From positions 1 to 5,039 of the forward strand of contig CAJOQS010000327.1 of the NCBI GenBank assembly GCA_905236925.1: a DNA stretch of 5,039 nt, in the 5' to 3' direction. The DNA comes from an uncultured Lachnospiraceae bacterium (GTDB taxonomy: Bacteria > Bacillota > Clostridia > Lachnospirales > Lachnospiraceae). Shown one piece after another: positions 1 to 5,039 of this stretch. A program made the position numbers and the translations under genes. Under the pieces are notes generated by a model. It did not search any database. It was not told the origin of the DNA and saw nothing but the letters and a program-made list of their open reading frames with translations. Each line of letters begins with the position of its first letter. Within the stretch, counting starts at the first letter, position 1.

Positions 1-959
1 AGCTCGACATCGATGTCTGCCTCTATCGCCCCGATCTGCCTGCGAAGAGCATCCTCTCTGACGGGCTGCCTGATATTCAGGTCAAGGAGCATCCTCGCGA
101 CATTCATCTCCATATAGTAATAGACCGGAGAATAGATGCACAATGTTTCATCAGCATCCCGTTTCGCCATCAGTTTACGCTCGAGGAGCAGTTTGTCGAT
201 CTGGAGGCTAATCTCCTCCTGCGCCACCATCAGGAGCTTTCCCGTATAGTCGACCAGCTTGTCTTCCGGAAGATATGTATGTCCCTGCGCGGTAGCCTCG
301 TTCAGCGCAAACAGTATCCCGGCGCGGATCCGGTACTCGGAATTGCCTCCGATCCCCGCGCGGGCCGCAATCGCGTCAACGGTCTTAAATCCGACACCCT
401 GTATATCCTCCGCGATCCGGTAGGGATTGGTGCGGATCAGGTCATACATCGCTGCTCCGTACTTTTTGTTGATCTTCAGGGCAAGATTGGATGATATCCC
501 GTATTGCTGCAGGAAGATCATGGCCTGGCGCTGCTCGCGCTTCTCGTCGAACTGCTCGCTGATCTCCCTCGCCATCCTGATGCTGATGCCCTTGATGTCC
601 GCAAGGCGGTGCGGCTCCTCCTCTATCACCTTGAAGGTTTCCTCTCCGAAGCGTGAAACTATCTTCGCTGCAAGAGCCTTGCCTATTCCGCGGATCGCGC
701 CCGAACCGAGATAGACCTGCATCGAAGCGGCATCAGCGGGCTCGGCAGCCTCATAGTGGGTCACCTTCAGCTGCATTCCGTAGATCTGGTGCTTTACGAG
801 CTCGCCCTCACATTTCAGATAATCTCCCTCACTGACATAAGAAAAATTGCCGACGCAGGTCGTGGCTTCCTTTTCTCCCTGCACCGACAATCTCAATATG
901 GTATATCCGTTCTCCGCATTGCGGAATACGATACTGTCTACACAACCTTCAATTGTCAT
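1..959 (-). CDS. recD2: RecD2-type ATP-dependent DNA helicase (SF1, RecD/TraA family), N-terminal part, cut by window edge
   Basis: The reading frame is open from the ATG at 959 to the window edge: 319 full codons plus two bases, with no stop. RecD2 enzymes are 5'-3' superfamily 1 DNA helicases acting in repair and recombination in the cytoplasm, independently of RecBC. Residues 1-75 look like the N-terminal OB-like domain (RNAENGYTILRL at 13-24, then VSEGDYLKCEGEL). Residues 82-200 hold tandem helix-hairpin-helix-like segments: GSGAIRGIGKALAAKI (85-100), ADIKGISIRMAREI (120-133) and AEDIQGVGFKTVDAIA (183-198). The visible part ends in IEADIDVEL, which in the family comes shortly before the Walker A motif, so motif I and the helicase core lie beyond position 1. 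The family usually has about 700-800 residues, so under half is present. It starts 3 bases after the flgJ-like stop, with its ribosome-binding site inside that gene. Family assignment is confident; activity cannot be judged because the catalytic part is absent from the window. Confidence 0.93.
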   Translation of the reverse strand, partial: MTIEGCVDSIVFRNAENGYTILRLSVQGEKEATTCVGNFSYVSEGDYLKCEGELVKHQIYGMQLKVTHYEAAEPADAASMQVYLGSGAIRGIGKALAAKIVSRFGEETFKVIEEEPHRLADIKGISIRMAREISEQFDEKREQRQAMIFLQQYGISSNLALKINKKYGAAMYDLIRTNPYRIAEDIQGVGFKTVDAIAARAGIGGNSEYRIRAGILFALNEATAQGHTYLPEDKLVDYTGKLLMVAQEEISLQIDKLLLERKLMAKRDADETLCIYSPVYYYMEMNVARMLLDLNIRQPVREDALRRQIGAIEADIDVE

Positions 960-962
960 CTG

Positions 963-1325
963 TTATGCGTCCTTTTTCGAACCGTAATCCCTCTTCATCG
1001 CTTCGAAGAGCTTCTGCGCGATCCCGAGATCCCCGCGGTCCGCGATGGTCTCGGCGTATGAACCGTACAGACGATCCTTGAACATTCTCAGATACTCGTT
1101 CTCCTCGTCCTCATCCTTGGGGACCATTGAATCCTGAACCTGCTTCAGGGTCTGCTCGATCATATATGTTTCAAAGCTCTTGCAGGCTTCCATGAGTTCC
1201 TCGTCCGAAGCGTTCTCGAGATTGGAGAGCCTGGAGCCGAGCTTTTCCGCTGATGAAGCCGATGCGTTCGAGGCGTTCATCTTGCTGACGACCGAACTGA
1301 GCTGATTGTTAAGTGAAATACTCAT
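963..1325 (-). CDS. flgJ: Flagellar rod-binding protein, FlgJ N-terminal-like, without a hydrolase domain
   Basis: This 120-residue protein matches the rod-binding domain found in the N-terminal half of FlgJ. Two family signatures are visible: LMEACKSFETYMIEQTLKQV at 44-63 (acidic-Cys-x-x-Phe-Glu core) and YAETIADRGDLGIAQKLFEA at 90-109 (the conserved GxLGIAxxL segment). Residues 1-40 are Ser/Asn/Ala-rich and probably disordered. There is no signal peptide, as expected for a substrate of the flagellar export apparatus. In enteric bacteria FlgJ is about 310 residues and carries a C-terminal peptidoglycan hydrolase; here the protein ends after the rod-binding domain, so it would cap or scaffold the growing rod and leave wall opening to another enzyme. 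The start is supported by GGGAGGT (1331-1337), with 6 bases between GGAGG and ATG. It follows flgG by 32 bases and precedes recD2 by 3. Confidence 0.85.
   Translation of the reverse strand: MSISLNNQLSSVVSKMNASNASASSAEKLGSRLSNLENASDEELMEACKSFETYMIEQTLKQVQDSMVPKDEDEENEYLRMFKDRLYGSYAETIADRGDLGIAQKLFEAMKRDYGSKKDA
970..977 (-). promoter_or_regulatory. Ribosome-binding site of recD2, inside the end of the flgJ-like gene
   Basis: On the minus strand AAAAAGGA lies 10 bases before the recD2 ATG at 959. It falls within the last codons of the upstream gene, whose TAA stop (965-963) is only 3 bases from that ATG. This supports the chosen start, which also begins the conserved N-terminus, and suggests translational coupling. 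The match to the anti-Shine-Dalgarno sequence is weaker than at the four upstream genes. Confidence 0.6.
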
Positions 1326-1357
1326 AAACTACCTCCCGAGATTATCATCCCCTGCCG

Positions 1358-2176
1358 TCAGGACCGGAGATTGTTGGCCTGCTGAAGCATCTCGTCAGAA
1401 GCGGTAATGACCTTGGAATTCATTTCGTAGGCTCTCTGTGTAACTATGAGATTAACGATCTCGTCCACGGTCTGAACATTGGAGCCCTCAAGGTAACCGG
1501 TGTATACCTTGCTTGTACGCAGCATGTTGTCCTCGGCCTCAAGTCTGGGTTCGCCGGAATTCTCGCTCTCGCGGAGGAGGCTTCCCGATATCTTCTCAAG
1601 ACCCGAAGGATTGTTGAACTGTGCGAAACTTAACTGCACGCCTATCATCTGTGCTGTTCCCGTGTCATCGGGATAGTAGAAATTCCCGTAGTCATCGAGA
1701 GTCAGCTGCTGCGGATCATATTCCTCGGTGCTGAAGCTCACAGGCTCGCCCTCTGTGTTAAGAACAGGATAGCCCTCTGCAGTCGCAAGTGTTACGCCCA
1801 GTGATGACTTGGCAAGCTGGAACGCGCCGTTACGTGTATAAGCTACTCCTCCGTCGGGAGTCTGGATCCTGAAGAATCCGTTGCCGCTGATGCACATATC
1901 GTAGTCGTTGCCTGTTTCAAGCATCGCGCCCTGGGTATAGATCGATGTGAGACCCGACACTCTGACACCCGATCCAACCTGTCCGATAACAGGCTTGGGG
2001 TCGCCGTTGTAGTCCGTGGTCTTGCGCTGAAGCTTCTGATACAGAAGCGATGAAAACTCGGTAGACTGCTTCTTGTAGCCTGCCGTATTGACATTCGAAA
2101 GATTATTGGCGATGTTGTCGAGGCTGACCTGCTGAGCTGTCATTCCCGACGCGCCTGTCCAAAGTGATCTGATCAT
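1358..2176 (-). CDS. flgG: Flagellar basal-body distal rod protein, FlgG/FlhP type
   Basis: This 272-residue protein belongs to the FlgG/FlhP rod-hook family, which builds the distal rod of the flagellar axle. The N-terminal signature LDNIANNLSNVNTAGYKK (19-36) is the classic flagellar axial-protein motif. The central domain has ISGNGFFRIQTPDGG (96-110) followed by YTRNGAF (113-119), hallmarks of FlgG. The C-terminal stretch from NVQTVDEIVNLIVTQRAYE (233-251) to the end forms the helix that pairs with the N-terminal one in the assembled rod. Length is close to E. coli FlgG (260) and B. subtilis FlhP (about 270). No signal peptide is expected because export uses the flagellar type III apparatus. 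The start is supported by GGAGGT (2185-2190) 8 bases upstream. It lies 27 bases after the flgF-type gene and 32 bases before the flgJ-like gene. Its position second after an mreB/mbl gene matches FlhP of B. subtilis. Confidence 0.94.
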   Translation of the reverse strand: MIRSLWTGASGMTAQQVSLDNIANNLSNVNTAGYKKQSTEFSSLLYQKLQRKTTDYNGDPKPVIGQVGSGVRVSGLTSIYTQGAMLETGNDYDMCISGNGFFRIQTPDGGVAYTRNGAFQLAKSSLGVTLATAEGYPVLNTEGEPVSFSTEEYDPQQLTLDDYGNFYYPDDTGTAQMIGVQLSFAQFNNPSGLEKISGSLLRESENSGEPRLEAEDNMLRTSKVYTGYLEGSNVQTVDEIVNLIVTQRAYEMNSKVITASDEMLQQANNLRS

Positions 2177-2203
2177 ATATGATTACCTCCGAAATAAACA
2201 GGA

Positions 2204-2977
2204 TCAAACTTTACCAACTGAGCTTACGGCCAGTTCCATAACGTTGTCCACCGACTTGATGACCTTCTGGTTCGCCTCATATGCACGTGTTATGTTGATG
2301 AGGCTGACCATTTCGTTGACAACATTGACATTGGATTGTTCCGTGTAACCCTGCCGGACAAGTCCCGCAGCTTCCTTTTCAGTCGCTCCATTGACTTCTC
2401 TGTAATAGGTATCCCCGAATTTCTTCAGGTAATCATAATCCTCATAATCCTTAAGCAGAAGCTGGTCCACGATCTCGCCGTCCTCTATGACGTTTCCGAA
2501 CTCGTCGATAACGACCTCGCCCGCATCCACGGAAACCTGAAGGTCTCCGGCCTGAGACTGCAGATGGTTGCCGTCAACATCAACGATATAACCGTCCCTC
2601 GTAATGTGGAAGCTTCCTGCGCGGGTAAGACTCTCATGAGTCGCGCCCGTACGATCCATGACATTCACGACAAAGAACCCGGGGCCGTCAAGCGCCAGGT
2701 CATATGTTGTGTCCGTCTGCCTGATGGAGCCCTGTGAGTAATCGGTATAAACCTCGCCGATCTTGACGCCGAGGGGCATGTGTCCGATTTTCTCCTGCTG
2801 CCAGTTTGCAGACTTGTCACGTATTTTTATTGTAAGCGATTCGTCAAAGCTCTGGTTTGTAACGCCCTCTTTTTTGTAGCCGACAGTGGTAGCATTGGCC
2901 ATGTTATTCGAGATAACATCCAGCCTTTTCTGTTCGGTATACATACCGGTCCAGCCGGTATACAGACTTCTGAGCAT
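2204..2977 (-). CDS. flgF: Flagellar rod protein, FlgF/FlhO type (hook-basal body family)
   Basis: This 257-residue protein is a second member of the flagellar rod-hook family. The N-terminal motif LDVISNNMANATTVGYKK (19-36) and the C-terminal segment VNVVNEMVSLINITRAYEAN (217-236) are the paired helical regions that polymerise in the rod. The middle has LALDGPGFFVV (94-104) and LTRAGSFHITRDGYIVDVDG (117-136), as in FlgF/FlgG. It is shorter than FlgG in the centre and carries an acidic, Tyr-rich insert (LLLKDYEDYDYLKKFGDTYY, 173-192). FlgF, FlgG and FlhO share this architecture, so the exact paralogue is decided by context: first flagellar gene after mreB/mbl, followed by an FlgG, as FlhO is in B. 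subtilis. The start is supported by AGGAG (2987-2991) 9 bases upstream. The early segment reads TGWTGM where many relatives have a TAASGM-like sequence. Confidence 0.88.
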   Translation of the reverse strand: MLRSLYTGWTGMYTEQKRLDVISNNMANATTVGYKKEGVTNQSFDESLTIKIRDKSANWQQEKIGHMPLGVKIGEVYTDYSQGSIRQTDTTYDLALDGPGFFVVNVMDRTGATHESLTRAGSFHITRDGYIVDVDGNHLQSQAGDLQVSVDAGEVVIDEFGNVIEDGEIVDQLLLKDYEDYDYLKKFGDTYYREVNGATEKEAAGLVRQGYTEQSNVNVVNEMVSLINITRAYEANQKVIKSVDNVMELAVSSVGKV

Positions 2978-3003
2978 ATAAAAGATCTCCTCATCTGTTC
3001 CAA

Positions 3004-3040
3004 TGCTTCCGTGCTAACGGGAGGGCCCTGCTTCCTTGCT
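3004..3040. repeat. Imperfect 12-bp direct repeat around a GGGCCC palindrome, mreB-flgF gap
   Basis: TGCTTCCGTGCT (3004-3015) and TGCTTCCTTGCT (3029-3040) match at 11 of 12 positions with starts 25 bases apart. Between them lies the perfect 8-base palindrome AGGGCCCT (3022-3029). This is most of the 69-base gap between mreB and the flgF-type gene. There is no T run, so it is not a terminator. Function unknown; it could be a regulator or RNA-processing site, or chance. Confidence 0.45.
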
Positions 3041-3046
3041 GACGTA

Positions 3047-4036
3047 TCAGTTCTTCTTGCCGCTAAGGAACTCGACATATTTGCCGGTTCCGATCGCAAC
3101 AGCCGTCATGGGATCCTCAGCTGTCATAGTGGTAATGCCGGTCTTCTCCTCGATAAGCTCCTCAAGGCCGTAAAGCAGGCATCCGCCGCCGGTGAGCACG
3201 ATACCGCGGTCAGCGATATCAGCTGCAAGTTCGGGGGGAGTCTTCTCCAGAACGCTGTGGATAGCCTCAACGATCTGCGAAGTGGTTGCCCTGAGAGCTT
3301 CCTCGGTTTCCTCCGATGAAACCGAAATAGTCTTGGGAAGACCTGTTACCAGGTTTCGACCGCGGACATCCATAGCAACCGTCTCGGGCCTGCGGTATGC
3401 AGAACCGATGCGGATCTTGATGTCCTCGGCAGTTCTTTCACCTATCAGAAGATTGTGCTTCTGACGCATGTAACGTACCAGTGCCTCGTCAAAGTCATCG
3501 CCCGCGATCTTTACGGATGTGCTTACAACCGTGCCGCCGAGGGAAATAACCGCTATATCCGTTGTTCCGCCGCCTATGTCGACGATCATGTTTCCGCAGG
3601 GCCTGCTGATATCGATGCCTGCACCGATAGCTGCCGCGATGGGCTCCTCGATGATTGCAACCTCACGCGCACCTGCCTGATAGGTTGCGTCCTCAACTGC
3701 CTTCTTCTCAACCTCGGTAACACCGCTGGGTACGCAAACACTGATCACGGGCTTGCGGAAGCGCTGCTTGCCGACTGCCTTCTGGATGAAGTACTTGAGC
3801 ATCTTCTCGGTAACGGTATAGTCCGAGATAACTCCTGCGCGCAGGGGACGTACGGCAACGATATTGCCGGGTGTACGTCCGAGCATAAGCCTGGCTTCCT
3901 CTCCGATCGCCTTGATCTTATTTGTTTCGCGGTCAAATGCAACGACCGAGGGCTCCTTAAGGACAACGCCCTTACCCCTGATATATACAAGAACACTGGC
4001 AGTTCCCAGATCGATTCCGATGTCACTCGCTATCAT
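3047..4036 (-). CDS. mreB: Rod shape-determining actin-like protein, MreB/Mbl family
   Basis: This 329-residue protein is a bacterial actin that forms membrane-bound filaments and guides the elongasome during sidewall peptidoglycan synthesis. The ATPase signatures are complete: phosphate 1 DIGIDLGTA (5-13), the catalytic-Glu segment IIEEPIAAAIGAG (128-140), phosphate 2 MIVDIGGGTTDIA (150-162), and the adenosine motif GIVLTGGGCLLYG (278-290). The conserved NIVAVRPLRAGVISDY (58-73) and LLIGERTAEDIKI (196-208) are also present. Length is normal (B. subtilis Mbl and MreB are 333-337). Sequence alone does not separate MreB, Mbl and MreBH; the two rod genes downstream match the B. subtilis mbl-flhO-flhP order, which favours the Mbl position. 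No mreC or mreD follows. The start is supported by AGGAGA (4045-4050) 8 bases upstream. It is the first gene of the inferred operon, with promoter candidates in the 180-base gap upstream. Confidence 0.96.
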   Translation of the reverse strand: MIASDIGIDLGTASVLVYIRGKGVVLKEPSVVAFDRETNKIKAIGEEARLMLGRTPGNIVAVRPLRAGVISDYTVTEKMLKYFIQKAVGKQRFRKPVISVCVPSGVTEVEKKAVEDATYQAGAREVAIIEEPIAAAIGAGIDISRPCGNMIVDIGGGTTDIAVISLGGTVVSTSVKIAGDDFDEALVRYMRQKHNLLIGERTAEDIKIRIGSAYRRPETVAMDVRGRNLVTGLPKTISVSSEETEEALRATTSQIVEAIHSVLEKTPPELAADIADRGIVLTGGGCLLYGLEELIEEKTGITTMTAEDPMTAVAIGTGKYVEFLSGKKN

Positions 4037-4044
4037 ATTAAAAA

Positions 4045-4050
4045 TCTCCT
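4045..4050 (-). promoter_or_regulatory. Ribosome-binding site of mreB
   Basis: AGGAGA on the minus strand, 8 bases before the mreB ATG at 4036-4034, in an AT-rich leader. It fixes the start, which also matches the family N-terminus beginning a few residues before DIGIDLGT. Confidence 0.8.
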
Positions 4051-4115
4051 TTCAAAAACTTGTGGGATTGAATTATTGAGTATAGTGACAAACAAACTAC
4101 ATGTTGTCAAGATAC

Positions 4116-4143
4116 ATTATATACGCTTTTTCACGTTTTTCAA
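4116..4143 (-). promoter_or_regulatory. Candidate sigma-A-type promoter of mreB and the flagellar rod operon
   Basis: On the minus strand there is a -35 element TTGAAA (4138-4143; 5 of 6 to TTGACA), a 16-base spacer, and a perfect -10 TATAAT (4116-4121). Transcription would begin near 4109, leaving a leader of roughly 70 bases before mreB. The element lies downstream of the lacI-type gene's terminator, so it would drive mreB and the genes after it independently of that gene. The match is strong for an unmapped promoter, but the TSS is inferred. Confidence 0.7.
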
Positions 4144-4162
4144 AGGAAATTTATCGGAATGT

Positions 4163-4199
4163 AAAAAAAACTGCCCGGTATAGATAATATCGGACAGTT
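4163..4199 (-). terminator. Intrinsic terminator of the LacI-family gene
   Basis: On the minus strand AACTGTCCG (4199-4191) pairs with CGGGCAGTT (4177-4169), giving a 9-bp stem with one G-U pair and a 13-base loop, followed by a run of eight T (4170-4163). It begins 18 bases after the TAA of the LacI-family gene. It has the form of a strong Rho-independent terminator and separates that gene from mreB. There is no comparable T run on the other side, so it looks one-directional. Confidence 0.9.
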
Positions 4200-4213
4200 C
4201 ATTCATTTTGTTA
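4187..4213 (-). promoter_or_regulatory. Possible sigma-D (flagellar sigma-28) type promoter overlapping the terminator
   Basis: On the minus strand TAAC (4213-4210) is followed after exactly 15 bases by TCCGATAT (4194-4187). The B. subtilis SigD consensus is TAAA-N15-GCCGATAT, so 3 of 4 and 7 of 8 positions match. The downstream genes are flagellar, the kind SigD controls. The start site would fall near 4180, in the loop of the terminator, so such a transcript would not carry the first stem arm. The motif is short and partly constrained by the hairpin, so chance is a real alternative. Confidence 0.35.
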
Positions 4214-4216
4214 ACC

Positions 4217-5039
4217 TTATTTGATCCGGGCCACGGATCCGCCTTTGTAGACCTCGCCCTTGATCACGACTCTTTCGACTATAGCCGACTTCGGCTTCTC
4301 GATAAGCTCGATAAGCTTCTCCCCTGCCTTCGCACCTATGGTTTCCGTATCCTGACGAAGAGTGGTGAGCACCGGTTCGATATGCCTTCCGATCCTGATC
4401 CCGTCGTATCCGGCGATCGAAATGTCACCCGGTATGCTGAGTCCGCGCTCGCGTATCACGTTGATGCCTCCGAATGTTGAGAAGTCATCGGGGTAAAGGA
4501 TGCATGTCGGGCGATTCTTCATGTCCAGAAGACGCTCCGTCATCTTCGCGGTTCCTTCAGTGCTTCTGTAAGGCGCCTCAAGAACATACTCGTCGGGGAT
4601 ATCGAGGCCGAGCTGTTCGGCCGTCCTGTAAAATGACGAAAGACGGCTGTTCGTTACCGAAGACTCAAGTCCGTGTATATACGCTATCCTCCTGTGTCCG
4701 CACTCGTAAACATAGGTCAGGAGATCCTTCATTCCGTTGATATTGTCGGACACTATCGAGGTCTTGTTATTGAAAACATGGTCGATCGTGACAAGCGGTA
4801 TATTGCTCTCGACAAGTTCAATGACATAGGGATCGCGGAAATCCACGCAGGCCACCATGACACCATCGAACCCGCGATAGCGGCAGTGATCGAGATAGGA
4901 CATTCCCGTGCTGTTCTTGTTGGAGTTGATAAAGGTTATGTCGTATCCGCGCGACTCGACCGTACGCTTGAAGCTGTCGAGTATCGCCGAGAAGAAGTCA
5001 TGTGTCAGACCGCTGGCCGCTTCATCCGCGAACAGCACT
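4217..5039 (-). CDS. LacI-family transcriptional regulator, effector-binding domain (5' end outside window)
   Basis: The frame is open from the window edge to a TAA at 4219-4217, giving about 273 residues. The visible part begins inside the family signature VLFADE, so the first in-window GTG is an internal valine, not a start; about 60 residues with the helix-turn-helix and hinge should lie beyond 5039. The rest is a full periplasmic-binding-protein-like sensor domain: FDGVMVA (57-63), NIPLVTIDHV (79-88), IVSDNINGMKDLLTYVYECG (95-114), HRRIAYIHG (115-123), PTCILYPDDFSTFGGINVI (177-195), GDISIAGYDGI (204-214) and LTTLRQDTETIGAKAGEKL (224-242). These proteins usually bind a sugar or related metabolite and repress or activate nearby catabolic genes. 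The ligand cannot be told from sequence. A terminator follows directly, so it is probably not cotranscribed with mreB. Confidence 0.9.
   Translation of the reverse strand, partial: VLFADEAASGLTHDFFSAILDSFKRTVESRGYDITFINSNKNSTGMSYLDHCRYRGFDGVMVACVDFRDPYVIELVESNIPLVTIDHVFNNKTSIVSDNINGMKDLLTYVYECGHRRIAYIHGLESSVTNSRLSSFYRTAEQLGLDIPDEYVLEAPYRSTEGTAKMTERLLDMKNRPTCILYPDDFSTFGGINVIRERGLSIPGDISIAGYDGIRIGRHIEPVLTTLRQDTETIGAKAGEKLIELIEKPKSAIVERVVIKGEVYKGGSVARIK

Noticed and set aside
279..1061. Several short plus-strand frames opposite recD2 and flgJ
   Set aside because: The minus strand encodes a continuous RecD2 N-terminus here; the plus-strand translations are low-complexity and unrelated to any family I know.
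1584..1591. Plus-strand CCCGATAT, a sigma-D-like -10
   Set aside because: It lies antisense inside flgG and has no TAAA-like -35 at 15 bases (reads GCTC). It shows that the -10 motif alone occurs by chance.
3022..3029. GGGCCC-centred palindrome as a terminator after mreB
   Set aside because: The stem has no proper loop and no T run follows on the minus strand; the next gene starts within 50 bases with a good ribosome-binding site.
2780..3319. Plus-strand open frame (179 codons) spanning the flgF start, the gap and the mreB end
   Set aside because: It runs antisense across two well-supported genes and the gap, and shows no family signature.
3455..4183. Long plus-strand open frame (242 codons) opposite mreB
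   Set aside because: It lies antisense to a complete, strongly conserved MreB/Mbl gene, its translation is Cys/Asn-rich with no recognisable domain, and I see no ribosome-binding site for it. It is a by-product of mreB codon use.
5036..5038. GTG as the start of the LacI-family gene
   Set aside because: It codes for the valine in the internal VLFADE motif, there is no room for the helix-turn-helix, and the frame stays open at the window edge; the gene is partial.
1..5039. CRISPR array, mobile element, tRNA/rRNA, riboswitch or defence island
   Set aside because: No regularly spaced repeats, transposase or integrase frames, terminal inverted repeats or recognisable RNA gene were seen; nearly all of the window is explained by five chromosomal genes plus one regulator.

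Overview
The window reads as part of a bacterial chromosome in which every supported gene lies on the minus strand. It suggests a motile, rod-shaped Gram-positive Clostridia member, perhaps Lachnospiraceae. The reasons are strong AGGAGG-type ribosome-binding sites before nearly every gene, an MreB/Mbl-type actin next to two flagellar rod genes (the B. subtilis mbl-flhO-flhP arrangement), a FlgJ that has only the rod-binding domain, and a RecD2-type helicase in place of RecBCD RecD. The lineage below class level is inference.

Layout in the direction of transcription (right to left): (1) 5039-4217, the effector-binding part of a LacI-family regulator whose DNA-binding head lies beyond the window; (2) 4216-4037, a 180-base regulatory gap with an intrinsic terminator for the lacI-type gene, a good sigma-A-type promoter and a possible flagellar sigma-D-type promoter nested in the terminator; (3) 4036-3047, mreB/mbl; (4) 2977-2204, an FlgF/FlhO-type rod protein; (5) 2176-1358, an FlgG/FlhP-type rod protein; (6) 1325-963, a single-domain FlgJ-like rod-binding protein; (7) 959-1, the N-terminal 320 codons of recD2, cut by the window edge just before the helicase motifs are expected. 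No stretch of 300 bases lacks a gene.

Genes 3 to 7 are separated by 69, 27, 32 and 3 bases with no terminator visible between them, so they probably form one operon. The shared theme of the first four is the cell envelope: MreB/Mbl positions sidewall synthesis, while the rod proteins and FlgJ build the flagellar shaft that crosses that wall. RecD2 is functionally unrelated (DNA repair and recombination) but is probably translationally coupled to flgJ.

I found no defence system, CRISPR array, mobile element, tRNA or rRNA, and no clearly undescribed system. The most interesting point is the control region ahead of mreB, where a sigma-D-like element overlaps the upstream gene's terminator so that a transcript starting there would lack one arm of the hairpin.
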